Origin: Acidobacteriota bacterium
GTDB taxonomy: Bacteria; Acidobacteriota; Vicinamibacteria; Vicinamibacterales; UBA2999
Direction: 5' to 3'
NCBI GenBank assembly: GCA_016213695.1
Contig: JACQZV010000175.1
Location: 1-38,063, forward strand
DNA length: 38,063 nt
Positions within the stretch are counted from its first letter, which is position 1; every line of letters begins with the position of its first letter. Positions 22,426-31,284 of this stretch are shown here, one piece after another. A program made the position numbers and the translations under genes. Below the pieces are notes generated by a model. It was not told where the DNA came from and ran no database searches. It saw only the letters and a list, made by a program, of their open reading frames with translations.

Positions 22426-24111
22426 TCAGGGCGCCAGCGGCTCGATATGGATCAGCGTGTTGCCGTGTTGATTGCCCAGCCAGAAGCTCGAGAGCGCGCC
22501 GGATTTCTGCACCTCGACGTGGCGGACGTTCGTTTCGTGCGGGAGCAGGTACTCGGTGAACTCGCCGGTCTGGACGTTCAGCCGCAGGGCCAGGTCGTTG
22601 TCCATCCCCGCCGTCCATGCATACGTCCGGTCGTCAAATTGCGCGTCGTACGGCCGCGTCCACGGCGTGGGGGCGGTCCATTCGGTAATCTTCTCCGTCT
22701 TCGGGTCGAACATCGCCAGACGGTTGCCATGGAAGACGCCGCACCAGAGGCGGTCCTGCGCGTCGATGTGACCGCGGCGGCAGCCCGCGCCCTTGGTGGG
22801 GAAGTCGTACCAGACGGTCTGGAGCGTCTTGCCGTCGGTCTTCCAGAGCTTGTCGTTGGTCATCTGCATCCCGTAGGAGTTGTTCTTCGAGTCGGCCACG
22901 ACGTCGTAGGCGCGCGCCGAGGGACTGCCAGCCGGATAGGTGACGCGCGTCCACGTATTGGTGGCGAGGTCGATGTGCCACGTCCCGCCCGCCTCGCCGG
23001 TATCGAAGGCCACGTTGGCCCAGAGTTTCCCGTCCAGATGCTGGAACGCGGGGTCCACCATCGTCAGGTGGGCGTCGCCGAAGCTCGATTCCTCGAGCGG
23101 CGACCTGAACGTCTCGAGCTTCCCGGTCTTCGGGTCGAGCCTGGCGATCTGCATCTGCGACATGTTGCCGTAGTAGATCCGGCCCTGGCGGTCGATGTCG
23201 ATCTGCAGGCCGCCCTGCGCAATCTGGCCGAGGCGATTCTGCGGAACGGTGTACTCGGTCACCTTGCCGGTCTTCGGATCGAGCTTCCCGAAGAACTGCG
23301 AATTGAAGTCCGAATACCAGACGTTGCCCTGCGCGTCGAAGACCGTGTCGTGCGGCGAGGCATCCGGGCGCGGGAGCTCGTACACGGTGTAGATGACCTG
23401 CGTCGCCTTCCCGTGCGGCCGCGGCAACGTCGTGAGCGGGAAGTCGAACGAGTCCCTCGCGCTCAGGTTGACCGAGGCGAGATACGTGGCGAACGCGCTC
23501 GGCGCGGACGGCGGCGCGGCGCGTATCGGCCCTTCGATCGGCCGCACCCAGGGATGGAGCGGCGACGAGTTGTTGGTGTGCCTCGCCATCCGCTGAATCA
23601 CCGGCATCCACTCCTCGGCGGTAAAGCGGGAGAACAGGACGCGCTGCAGCGTGTGGCAGTTGACGCAGCCGCCGAGCCCCGTTTTCTGCACCGGCGTGCC
23701 GGGGGCGCTCAGGATCAGCTCGGCGTTCGACATCTGCATGGCGAGCGCCGAGGCGCGCGTCACCTTGTCGAGCGGCAGGTCGAGCCGGGCCGGCTGCGCG
23801 GTCACCTCGACCGACGTGCCCCGCAGCTCGTAGCCGACCGCCCGGACGGTCACCGCGTAGCGGCCCGGCTCCATGCGGTCGCGCGGGAAGCGGTACTCGC
23901 CGCGGGCATCGCTGACCACCCAGGTTGCCACCGTCGAGCCGGCTTTCTTCGCGCCCACGAGCACGCCTTCCATGGCGCCTTCGACCGGCGAGGTGACCGT
24001 GCCCGACAGCGCCGCGTCGGACGGGGTGTCGGGTGGTACGCGCCCGATGACCGTCGTGTCTGCCACGGCCAGTCCCACCACGATGGCCGCGAGAAGTGTC
24101 GCCTTACGCAT
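22426..24111 (-). CDS. Exported carboxypeptidase-regulatory/cytochrome c/Vgb-like propeller fusion
   Basis: 561 aa. A signal-like start is followed by a carboxypeptidase-regulatory-like beta domain (residues 35-115: GTVTSPVEGAMEGVLVGAKK, GEYRFP, GRYAVTVRAVGYE), a single haem motif CVNCH (149-153) in a minimal cytochrome c-like segment, and a streptogramin-lyase-like propeller (about 230-561) with DPKTGKxxxY repeats and PHDTVFDAQGNVWYSD. It probably works in the periplasm as an electron-transfer or redox-linked lyase/sensor protein. It shares this architecture with the protein at 31900-34071. AGAGGAG precedes the ATG. The gene is divergent from the MBL-fusion operon (146 bp between starts). 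Confidence 0.85.
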   Translation of the reverse strand: MRKATLLAAIVVGLAVADTTVIGRVPPDTPSDAALSGTVTSPVEGAMEGVLVGAKKAGSTVATWVVSDARGEYRFPRDRMEPGRYAVTVRAVGYELRGTSVEVTAQPARLDLPLDKVTRASALAMQMSNAELILSAPGTPVQKTGLGGCVNCHTLQRVLFSRFTAEEWMPVIQRMARHTNNSSPLHPWVRPIEGPIRAAPPSAPSAFATYLASVNLSARDSFDFPLTTLPRPHGKATQVIYTVYELPRPDASPHDTVFDAQGNVWYSDFNSQFFGKLDPKTGKVTEYTVPQNRLGQIAQGGLQIDIDRQGRIYYGNMSQMQIARLDPKTGKLETFRSPLEESSFGDAHLTMVDPAFQHLDGKLWANVAFDTGEAGGTWHIDLATNTWTRVTYPAGSPSARAYDVVADSKNNSYGMQMTNDKLWKTDGKTLQTVWYDFPTKGAGCRRGHIDAQDRLWCGVFHGNRLAMFDPKTEKITEWTAPTPWTRPYDAQFDDRTYAWTAGMDNDLALRLNVQTGEFTEYLLPHETNVRHVEVQKSGALSSFWLGNQHGNTLIHIEPLAP

Positions 24112-24205
24112 GACCTGTTCTCCTCTGGGCGGGCTGCGGCCCGCGCGCTACGTCTGGTGCCATAGGATGCCCCCGCCGGGGCGTTCTGGCAACGGTTTTC
24201 CTCGC

Positions 24206-24234
24206 TTGACGCCTCGTTCTCGCTACCGTATCGT
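24206..24234 (+). promoter_or_regulatory. Promoter for the seven-gene operon 24258-31891
   Basis: TTGACG, 17-bp spacer, TATCGT; start expected near 24241, 17 nt before the ATG. The same -10 hexamer and spacing, with TTGACC, occurs ahead of the cytochrome/propeller gene at 34071. Confidence 0.55.
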
Positions 24235-24257
24235 TCGGGCCGGGTCCAGCAGTCCGG

Positions 24258-26150
24258 ATGAATCGACTGAAGGTCGCGGGTCTCCTGATAGCACTGGCGT
24301 CAGCGGCGTCGCTGCCGACGCGCGCGCAGGAGAACTCGCCGCCCGACCTGACCGGGACGTGGCGGTGGCTCCCGTACGAAGACGAGCGCGACCGCACGCC
24401 GGGCGCCTATCCGGGCGACTACCGCGGCCTGCCCCTGAACGACGCGGCGCGGATGCGCGCCGACACCTACGACGAAGAGGTCAACGCCACCTCGCAGCTC
24501 CTGCAGTGCCGCCCGCGCAGCCCGGCGTACCAGGCGAAGGGACTCGATCCGGCGCGGATCGACCAGGTGGTCGATCCGATCAGCCGTCAGATCGTCGCGC
24601 TGCGCATCGGCTACGAGAAGACACCGGGCGATCGGATGGTCTGGCTCGACGGCCGTCCGCACCCGTCGCCGTACGCGCTGCACTCGTGGGACGGCTTCTC
24701 GACCGGCCGCTTCGTCGGGGACACGCTGGAGATCACGACGACGCACATGAAGGAGAGCTACGCGCGCCGCAACGGCGTGCCCGCCAGCTTTCGCGCGACG
24801 GTCGTGGAGCACGTCTCGCTCGAGGAGCCGTTTCTCGAGTGGACGTTCACGGTCATCGATCCCGACTATCTGACCGAGCCGCTCGTCCGCAGCGCCACGT
24901 ACGTGCGCGCGCCGACGCTGCAGCTGCCGCCGTACCCGTGTCAGCCCGAGGCGTACCAGCCCGGCGAGAAGTATCGGGTGCCGCACTACCTCGTCGGCGA
25001 CAATCCGTACCTCACCGAATCGGCCGTCAAGTACCGGATGCCGCAGGAGGGGACGCGCGGCGGCGCCGAGACGCTCTATCCCGAGTGGCGGGCGAAGGGC
25101 GCGGCGCTGGCTCCGCCCAAAGAACAGTACGCGTACACGCCGGTGTACGCCGACGCCTCGACGCACGTCGCCGAGCGCGCCGATGCCGAACCGGCGCGCC
25201 CGCCCGCCTACGACAGGGTCGAGACGCTGCACGTGGCCGGCAACGTCTACCTCGTCGCCGGCGCGGGCGGGAACATCACGATTTCCGCAGGGGGCGACGG
25301 CGTGGTGATGGTTGATTCGGGTGCCGCCGCGGCCAGCGACCGCGTGCTCGCGGCGATTCGCCGGATCGCCGACATCCCGCGGCCGCCGGAGCCGCCCGAC
25401 GCCGCGTCGTTGACGGCGAGTCCGTGGCTGGCCTCGCACGCGCCGGCGGAGCCGGCCATCCGCTTTATCATCAACACCAGCGGCAACGCGGATCACGTGG
25501 GCGGCAACCCGGCGATTCGGAAGTCGCCGCTCTTCCGCGTCCTCGGATACCGCGATCCGTCGCTGAGCCTGCAGGTGCTGGCGCACGAGGCGGTGCAGGG
25601 CCGGCTCGCCGAGTCGAGCGCCACCGAGGCGCTCGCGCCGACCGACACGTACTCGTCCGACACGTACACCCTGTACCGCTTCTTCAACAATCAGGCGGTG
25701 CAGCTCTTCCACGCGCCGAACGCGGTCACCGACGGCGACACGATGGTCTGGTTCCGCCGGGCGGATGTGATCGCGGCGGGCGACATCTACAACAGCGACA
25801 TCTATCCGCCGATCGACGTCGGGCGCGGCGGCGGCATCGACGGCACGATCGAGGCGCTCAACCGGCTGATCGAGATGTCGGCGACCGAATTCATGTCCCA
25901 GGGAGGCACGCTCGTCGTGCCGGGCCACGGCTGGATCGGCGACGCCGCCGACGTCGGCACCTACCGCGACATGCTGATCGTCGTCCGCGATCGCGTCCAG
26001 AACCTCGTCGGCCGCGGCATGACGCTGGCCCAGGTCAGAGCCGCCAGGCCGACGCTCGATTTCGACCCGTTGTACGGGCGGCAGCGGGGCGCCGCCGCGC
26101 GCTTCGTCGAGGCGGTGTACCGGAGTCTTGCGGAGAAGAAGAAGTCATGA
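24258..26150 (+). CDS. Fusion of PDLTGxW-type domain with an MBL-fold domain lacking the HxH pair
   Basis: 630 aa. A signal peptide ends TRAQE and is followed at once by PPDLTGTWRW, the start of the PDLTGxW-type domain (to about 240: GRFVGDTLEITTTHMKES, VIDPDYLTEPL). From about residue 325 an MBL fold begins (VETLHVAGNVYLVAGAGGN). The motif that should read HxHxDH reads SGNADH: Ser408 and Asn410 replace two His, while Asp412 and His413 stay. Other ligands look kept (AAGDIYN, VPGHGW). At most one metal site may survive, so activity is doubtful or changed. It is the first gene of a seven-gene operon and its stop overlaps the next start (ATGA). Confidence 0.85.
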   Translation: MNRLKVAGLLIALASAASLPTRAQENSPPDLTGTWRWLPYEDERDRTPGAYPGDYRGLPLNDAARMRADTYDEEVNATSQLLQCRPRSPAYQAKGLDPARIDQVVDPISRQIVALRIGYEKTPGDRMVWLDGRPHPSPYALHSWDGFSTGRFVGDTLEITTTHMKESYARRNGVPASFRATVVEHVSLEEPFLEWTFTVIDPDYLTEPLVRSATYVRAPTLQLPPYPCQPEAYQPGEKYRVPHYLVGDNPYLTESAVKYRMPQEGTRGGAETLYPEWRAKGAALAPPKEQYAYTPVYADASTHVAERADAEPARPPAYDRVETLHVAGNVYLVAGAGGNITISAGGDGVVMVDSGAAAASDRVLAAIRRIADIPRPPEPPDAASLTASPWLASHAPAEPAIRFIINTSGNADHVGGNPAIRKSPLFRVLGYRDPSLSLQVLAHEAVQGRLAESSATEALAPTDTYSSDTYTLYRFFNNQAVQLFHAPNAVTDGDTMVWFRRADVIAAGDIYNSDIYPPIDVGRGGGIDGTIEALNRLIEMSATEFMSQGGTLVVPGHGWIGDAADVGTYRDMLIVVRDRVQNLVGRGMTLAQVRAARPTLDFDPLYGRQRGAAARFVEAVYRSLAEKKKS

Positions 26151-26548
26151 GCAGACACCTGCGTTTCATCGCCCTGGCGGCCGCCGTCATGCTGTCCGGC
26201 CTCCCGGCGGCGGCGCACCATTCCTTCGGCGGCACCTACAACGTCGACAGGCAGATCACGATCACGGGAACGATCGTGCAGCTCACCCTGCGCGCGCCGC
26301 ATTCGTTCGTCTACGTCGAGGCCCAGGCGGCCGACGGTTCGACCGCGCGCTGGACGGTGGAAGGCGCCTCCGCGCAGCAGTTCGCGCAGCAGGGATTCAG
26401 CAAGGACGCGTTCAAGGTGGGCGATCCGGTCGAGATCGTCGGCAATCCGTCGCGCAGTCCGAACAGCACGCGGGCGCGGCTCATCAGGATCACCCGTACC
26501 AGCGATGGCAAGTCGTGGGGCAGCCGCGCCGGCGAGGCGGTGAACTGA
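26147..26548 (+). CDS. DUF6152-like exported protein, copy 2 (mature N-terminus His-His)
   Basis: 133 aa. The signal peptide ends GLPAAA with predicted cleavage directly before HHSFGGTYN. The domain repeats the copy-1 plan: ITITGTIVQLTL, RAPHSFVYVEA, RWTVEG, FKVGDPVEIVG. The second conserved His is in APH rather than NPH. The start overlaps the MBL-fusion stop by 4 nt (ATGA) and the stop lies 2 nt ahead of the next gene, so translation is coupled on both sides. It sits two genes upstream of the PHM-like copper monooxygenase, which fits a copper-handling role; that role is inference. Confidence 0.85.
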   Translation: MSRHLRFIALAAAVMLSGLPAAAHHSFGGTYNVDRQITITGTIVQLTLRAPHSFVYVEAQAADGSTARWTVEGASAQQFAQQGFSKDAFKVGDPVEIVGNPSRSPNSTRARLIRITRTSDGKSWGSRAGEAVN

Positions 26549-26550
26549 CA

Positions 26551-27450
26551 ATGAGGCGACGGGATCGGGCCGCGCTCTGCGTCCTGGTGACATGCCTCCT
26601 CGCACCGTCGGCCGTCTCCGCGCAGGGCCGCGGCGGGCGCGGGAGCGCGCCGGCCACCGCGCGCGCGACGGCGCCGATCGACCTGACCGGCTACTGGACG
26701 GCCGTGATCACCGAGGACTGGCACGTGCGCATGCGCACGGCGCCGCGGGGCGACTTCGGCGTGGGCGAGCCGGGCGTCATCGAGAACCCGGGCGTCGGGC
26801 TGCTTGGCGTGGGGCCGAACCCGGCGGCGCGATCGAACATTCCCTACAACACCGCCGGCGCGCAGGCGGCCATGGCATGGGATCCCGCGAAGGACGAGGC
26901 CGAGGGGAATGCCTGCAAGGCGTACGGCGCACCCGGGGTCATGCGGCAGCCGACGCGCCTGCACGTCACCTGGCAGGACGACAACACTCTGAAGATCGAC
27001 GCGGACGCCGGCACGCAGACGCGCCTGTTCCGCTTCGGGCCGCCGCAGAATCCCGGCCGGATGGACTACAGCAACGCCACCTACTTTCCGCCCGAACCGC
27101 GCACGCTGGAGCCGCCTGCCGGCACCGAGCCGAGCTGGCAGGGCTACTCGATGGCGGCCTGGACGATTGCAGGTGGCACGGCGGGAGTCGAGCGCGGCGG
27201 CCATCTGAAGGCCGTGACCAGGCGCCTGAAGCCGGGCTACTACTGGAAGAACGGGATGCCGTATACGGGCAGCGCGGTGCTCACCGAGTATTTCCGCACC
27301 ATGGAGCTGCCCGACCGCAGTTGGTGGATCCGGTTCACCCAGATTGTCGAGGACCCCGACTACCTGACCCAGCCGTGGGTGGTCAATTACGCCTTCAGGA
27401 AGCTGCCGGACGGCTCGGCGTGGAATCCGACCCCGTGTACGGCCAGGTAG
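26551..27450 (+). CDS. PDLTGxW-family exported protein, copy 2 (IDLTGYW variant)
   Basis: 299 aa with a signal peptide ending AVSAQ and an Arg/Gly/Ala linker, then PIDLTGYWTAVITEDW. Later segments include RQPTRLHVTWQDDNTLKIDADAG, WQGYSMAAWTIAGG, GYYWKNGMPYTGSAVLTEYF and VEDPDYLTQPWVVNYAFRKL. The last matches VEDPxxLxxPW in copies 1 and 3, so it is a distant relative with a different middle section that lacks GDSVGRWEG. No catalytic motif is recognised. It lies directly between the DUF6152-like gene and the PHM-like gene, 41 bp upstream of the latter. Confidence 0.8.
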   Translation: MRRRDRAALCVLVTCLLAPSAVSAQGRGGRGSAPATARATAPIDLTGYWTAVITEDWHVRMRTAPRGDFGVGEPGVIENPGVGLLGVGPNPAARSNIPYNTAGAQAAMAWDPAKDEAEGNACKAYGAPGVMRQPTRLHVTWQDDNTLKIDADAGTQTRLFRFGPPQNPGRMDYSNATYFPPEPRTLEPPAGTEPSWQGYSMAAWTIAGGTAGVERGGHLKAVTRRLKPGYYWKNGMPYTGSAVLTEYFRTMELPDRSWWIRFTQIVEDPDYLTQPWVVNYAFRKLPDGSAWNPTPCTAR

Positions 27451-27491
27451 TGGCAGAATATCGTCGTTCGCTTTTGCAGGAGGGACACGTC

Positions 27492-28826
27492 ATGCGGTTC
27501 ATCGTTCCCGCGTCACTGGCGCTCGTCGTCGTCGCCGCCACGGTGCCCCTTCAGGCCGGCCAGTCGGCTGCCGCACAGGCGCCCGTCACGTTCGCGAAAG
27601 ACGTCGCGCCGATTCTCCAGAAGAACTGCCAGACGTGCCACCGGCCGGGCAGCATCGCGCCGATGCCGCTGCTGACCTACGACCAGGCGCGCCCCTGGGC
27701 GCGGTCGATCAAGGAGCAGGTCCTGCTGCGGCAGATGCCGCCGTGGTTCATCGACAAGAACGTCGGCGTCCAGCACTTCAGCAACGACCGGTCGCTGACC
27801 GACCGGGAGATCGACACGATCGCGCGGTGGGTCGACGCCGGCGCGCCGCAGGGCAACCCCGCCGACATGCCGCCGCCCCGCCAGTTCGCCGCCAACGAGA
27901 CCTGGCAGATCGGTGAGCCGGACGTCGTCGTGAGCCTTCCGAAAGACCTCATCGTGAAGGCCAAGCAGCCGGATCAGTGGCCCGATATTCTGGTCGATCC
28001 CCAGCTCACCCAGGATCGCTACATCCAGGGCGTGCAGATTATTCCGATCAAAGGCTACCCGGTCATTCACCACATCCGCACCTCCATCGTCGAGCCGACC
28101 GACGCCAGCCGCGGCAGCGGGCAGACCGATGATGTCGACGATCTCGAGCTGGGCGAGCAGGGCGTATTCCTCAACGAGTACGCGCTCGGCAAGGGGGGCG
28201 ACGTCTTCACGGATGGATCGGGCCGGTTGATCAAGGCGGGAACAAAGATCAACTTCCAGCTCCACCTCCACGCCAACGGCAAGGAGGACATGCCGGCCAA
28301 CGTCAAGCTCGGCCTGAAGTTCTATCCGGCCGGCTACGTGCCGAAGCATGTCATTGCGTCCATGACCGTGAGCTCGCCCCAGGTCGACCTCCGGCCGCAC
28401 GCCGACAACGTCCGGTCCGACGGCTACAAGGTGCTCGTGCGCCCGGCCCGGATCCTGTCGTTCCAGCCGCACATGCACAACCGCGGCAAGGCGGAGTGCC
28501 TTGAAGCCATCCTGCCCACGGGCCGCGTCGAGGTGCTCTCGTGCGCGAAGTTCCGGTTCAACTGGCATCTCAACTACGTGTACGACGATGACGCGGCGCC
28601 GCTGCTGCCGGCCGGCACCGTGCTCCACGCGATCATGTGGCACGACAACTCGGCGAAGAATCCGTTCAACAACGATCCCGACGCCCAGATTACCTACGGT
28701 CAGCGGACCGTTGACGAGATGTCGTCGGCGTGGCTGAGCTGGTACTACATGTCGGACGAGGAGTACAAGCAGGAACTGGCGGAGCGTCGGGCGCGTCGCA
28801 GCGCCGTGACGACCTCGTCAAACTGA
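27492..28826 (+). CDS. Exported cytochrome c fused to PHM-like type II copper monooxygenase
   Basis: 444 aa from ATG 27492 (AGGAGGG upstream); the 744-aa ORF is a read-through. A signal peptide is followed by a c-type haem site CQTCH (46-50) with a downstream MPPW segment that may hold the axial Met, then a monooxygenase-like region. Compared from memory with peptidylglycine alpha-hydroxylating monooxygenase, all copper positions have candidates: His193-His194 (VIHHIRT), His258/His260 (LHLHANG), His327 and His329 (FQPHMHNRGK) and Met410 (VDEMSSAW), the last in a context close to the animal enzyme. The fusion suggests electrons come through the haem instead of ascorbate. It should hydroxylate a C-H bond in the periplasm; substrate unknown. 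Confidence 0.88.
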   Translation: MRFIVPASLALVVVAATVPLQAGQSAAAQAPVTFAKDVAPILQKNCQTCHRPGSIAPMPLLTYDQARPWARSIKEQVLLRQMPPWFIDKNVGVQHFSNDRSLTDREIDTIARWVDAGAPQGNPADMPPPRQFAANETWQIGEPDVVVSLPKDLIVKAKQPDQWPDILVDPQLTQDRYIQGVQIIPIKGYPVIHHIRTSIVEPTDASRGSGQTDDVDDLELGEQGVFLNEYALGKGGDVFTDGSGRLIKAGTKINFQLHLHANGKEDMPANVKLGLKFYPAGYVPKHVIASMTVSSPQVDLRPHADNVRSDGYKVLVRPARILSFQPHMHNRGKAECLEAILPTGRVEVLSCAKFRFNWHLNYVYDDDAAPLLPAGTVLHAIMWHDNSAKNPFNNDPDAQITYGQRTVDEMSSAWLSWYYMSDEEYKQELAERRARRSAVTTSSN

Positions 28827-28840
28827 GTGGGAGGCCGGCG

Positions 28841-29656
28841 GTGAAGCGGTTCGTGGTCCTGGCGCTGGCGTGCTGCGCGCTCCTGGCGCCGGCCCTTCGT
28901 GCGCAGGTCGGCCCGCAGTCGTTCGCTCGCGGCCAGGACATCAGTCCGACCTTCGACGGCTGGGAGCGGAACGCGGACGGCACCTTCACGCTCTGGTTCG
29001 GCTACTACAACCGGAACACCGAGGAAGAGATCGACGTCCCGCTCGGTCCGGACAACACGTTCGATCCGGGCGGCGATCGCGGCCAGCCGACACACTTCTA
29101 CCCGTCGCGGAAGTGGTGGGTCTTCAAGACGATCGTGCCCGCCGACTGGCCCGCCGACCGCAGGGCCGTCTGGACGCTGACGACACACGGCAAGACGAAC
29201 CAGGCCAAGGGCTGGCTCCAGCCGGAATGGGAGGTCGACACCGATCTGATCTCCAAGAACGGCGCGCGTGACCCGTCGCTGATGACCAACGGCACCAACG
29301 CGCTCGACCAGGATCACGAGAACCGCCCGCCGGTGATGGCCGGCAGCGCCGCGCAGACGATCGGGGTCTCGGACACGCTGGCCCTCACGGTGACTGCCAC
29401 CGACGATGGACGACCGAAGCCGGTGCCCGATCCGGAGGGCCGCCTGCAGCAGGGCGTGCGCGTGCGCTGGATCGTGTACCGGGGGGCCGGCGCGGTCCGG
29501 TTCGACCCGGACATCATGAGCGGCCGTATCTACGGCAAGCCGGCGACGCTGGCGACCAGGGTGCGCTTTGCGGCCGCCGGCGCCTACCGGCTGCGCGCGA
29601 TTGCGAGCGACGGCCAGGCCTTCTCCACCTACGACGTGGATGTGACGGTCAAATGA
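28841..29656 (+). CDS. Exported protein of unknown function downstream of the PHM-like gene
   Basis: 271 aa from GTG 28841, chosen for GGGAGG upstream and because it opens a clean signal peptide ending LRAQV. The mature part has SFDGW-like text (ISPTFDGWERNADGTFTLWFGYYNRN), EEEIDVPLGPDN, FYPSRKWWVF, then NRPPVMAGSAAQTI leading into an Ig/cadherin-like domain (LALTVTATDDGRP to the C-terminal YDVDVTVK). It resembles hypothetical exported beta proteins of the same genomes. The stop overlaps the flavoprotein start (ATGA), so it is co-translated with it and possibly partners it. Confidence 0.8.
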   Translation: MKRFVVLALACCALLAPALRAQVGPQSFARGQDISPTFDGWERNADGTFTLWFGYYNRNTEEEIDVPLGPDNTFDPGGDRGQPTHFYPSRKWWVFKTIVPADWPADRRAVWTLTTHGKTNQAKGWLQPEWEVDTDLISKNGARDPSLMTNGTNALDQDHENRPPVMAGSAAQTIGVSDTLALTVTATDDGRPKPVPDPEGRLQQGVRVRWIVYRGAGAVRFDPDIMSGRIYGKPATLATRVRFAAAGAYRLRAIASDGQAFSTYDVDVTVK

Positions 29657-31284
29657 ACAGACGCAGGTTTCTGAAGGACGGCGTGCTCGGCGTCGGCGCC
29701 AGCGCGCTGGCGGGCGCCGCGGCGCAGGAGGCGGAGCTCTCGGCTCAGCGCGTCACGAAGTGGGACCGCGTCGCCGACGTGGTCATTGCCGGCGCGGGCG
29801 CCTCGGGGCTGTGCGCCGCGATCATGGCCCGGGACGAGGGTGCGTCGGTGCTCGTGATCGATCAGAACCACGACATCGGCGGGCACGCCATGGTGAGCGG
29901 CGGGCGGATCCCGCTCGGCGGCGGCACGCGCCTGCAGAAGAAGTTCGGCGTCGAGGATTCGGCCGACAAGGTCTATCTGGATCACACGAACGCTCGCAAT
30001 CAGGAGCTCCGGTTCAGCGATCGCGATCTCGTGCGTGTGTGGGCCGACGAGAACGCGCCGACGTTCGATTTCCTGCTGGACAACGGCGTGAAGTTCGACG
30101 AGGTCATGCCGACCCTCGTCAACGAAGGCACGGTACCGCGCCTGTTCCGCACGGTGCCGTACTCCGACGATCTCAACGTCACGATCAACGGCAGTCCGGG
30201 ATCGGGTCTGGTGCGGGCGCTCGAGAAGAGCGCGCGCGCCAAGGGCGTCGAGATTCTCCTCAGCCACCGCCTGACGCGCATCGTCCGCGAGAGCGCGGCG
30301 TCTGGGCGCGTGCAGGGCATCACCGCGGAATTCCAGGGCAAGCCGGTCGCCATCCAGGCGCGCAAGGGCTTCATCATCGCCACCGGCGGCTTCACGAGCA
30401 ACGTGGCGTTCCGGCGGATGTTCGACCCGCGGCTCACCGAGGAGTACCAGGTGGCGGGGGAGCCGTGGAGCAGGCAGCCGGCCGAAGGGGAGATGCTCGC
30501 GATGGCGCTCGGCGCCGCGCTCTGGGGCACGTCGAACGTGGCAAGCGAGCACGGGCGCACGATCACCAAGACGCGCCACATCGGCGCCCGCTACGGATAC
30601 GAGAATCTGAGATGGAACCCCGGCAGCCCGATGTTCAAGCAGGCGGGCGGCTCCGGCCTGACCGTGCGCACCTATCAGGATGTCGTCTGCGTGAACCAGT
30701 TCGGGCGGCGCTTCTGGAACGAGCTGGACGACACCTACGGGTACCTCAACGCGTGCGTCGGTCGCCAGGACGACAGCGAGACGCGCGGCAAGCTGAACGG
30801 CGGCGGTCCGATCTGGGCCGTCTTCGACGCCGACGGGGTCGCGCGCGAGAAGTGGGACCCGAAGCCTCCCAACGTCGATCCGAACGGCTGGTTCTTCACG
30901 GCGGGCACGGTGGCGGAGCTGGCGCGAAAGATTGCCAACCCGTATCAGTCCAAGCCGATGCCGCCGCGCGCCCTCGAAGAGACGGTCGCGAAGTACAACT
31001 CGTATGTCGATGCGGGGAAGGACCCGGAGTTCGGCAGGCCCGGCCTGATGTTCAAGATCCAGAAGCCGCCGTTCTATGCCGCGTGGGCCACGCCCATCCT
31101 CCACGATGCGCTGGCGGGCCTCCGGACCAGCGCGCGCAGCGAGGTGCTCGACATTCGCGGCCAGGTCATTCCCGGCCTGTACGCCTGCGGCGAGTCGGCG
31201 GGCGGTTTTGCGCTGCACGGTCTCCCTCGGGTCACCGTCTTCGGCCGCATTGCCGGGCGCGAGGCGGCCCGTGTCAGGACCTGA
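29653..31284 (+). CDS. Tat-exported FAD-dependent oxidoreductase (fumarate reductase/ketosteroid dehydrogenase-like)
   Basis: 543 aa. The leader MNRRRFLKDG is a strong twin-arginine signal, so a folded FAD-loaded enzyme is exported. The FAD Rossmann motif is GAGASG (47-52) with Asp at the end of the second strand (VLVIDQ). The C-terminal LYACGESAGGFALHGLPRVTVFGRIAGREAA is the second FAD segment typical of the FAD_binding_2 family (fumarate reductase, 3-ketosteroid delta-1-dehydrogenase). It may move electrons between its substrate and the operon's cytochrome. It starts within the preceding stop and overlaps the following gene by 14 bp. Confidence 0.88.
   Translation: MNRRRFLKDGVLGVGASALAGAAAQEAELSAQRVTKWDRVADVVIAGAGASGLCAAIMARDEGASVLVIDQNHDIGGHAMVSGGRIPLGGGTRLQKKFGVEDSADKVYLDHTNARNQELRFSDRDLVRVWADENAPTFDFLLDNGVKFDEVMPTLVNEGTVPRLFRTVPYSDDLNVTINGSPGSGLVRALEKSARAKGVEILLSHRLTRIVRESAASGRVQGITAEFQGKPVAIQARKGFIIATGGFTSNVAFRRMFDPRLTEEYQVAGEPWSRQPAEGEMLAMALGAALWGTSNVASEHGRTITKTRHIGARYGYENLRWNPGSPMFKQAGGSGLTVRTYQDVVCVNQFGRRFWNELDDTYGYLNACVGRQDDSETRGKLNGGGPIWAVFDADGVAREKWDPKPPNVDPNGWFFTAGTVAELARKIANPYQSKPMPPRALEETVAKYNSYVDAGKDPEFGRPGLMFKIQKPPFYAAWATPILHDALAGLRTSARSEVLDIRGQVIPGLYACGESAGGFALHGLPRVTVFGRIAGREAARVRT

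Noticed and set aside
26592-28826. 744-aa ORF that would extend the PHM-like protein upstream
   Set aside because: The upstream part is a shadow of the PDLTGxW gene; ATG 27492 has AGGAGGG and begins a signal peptide.
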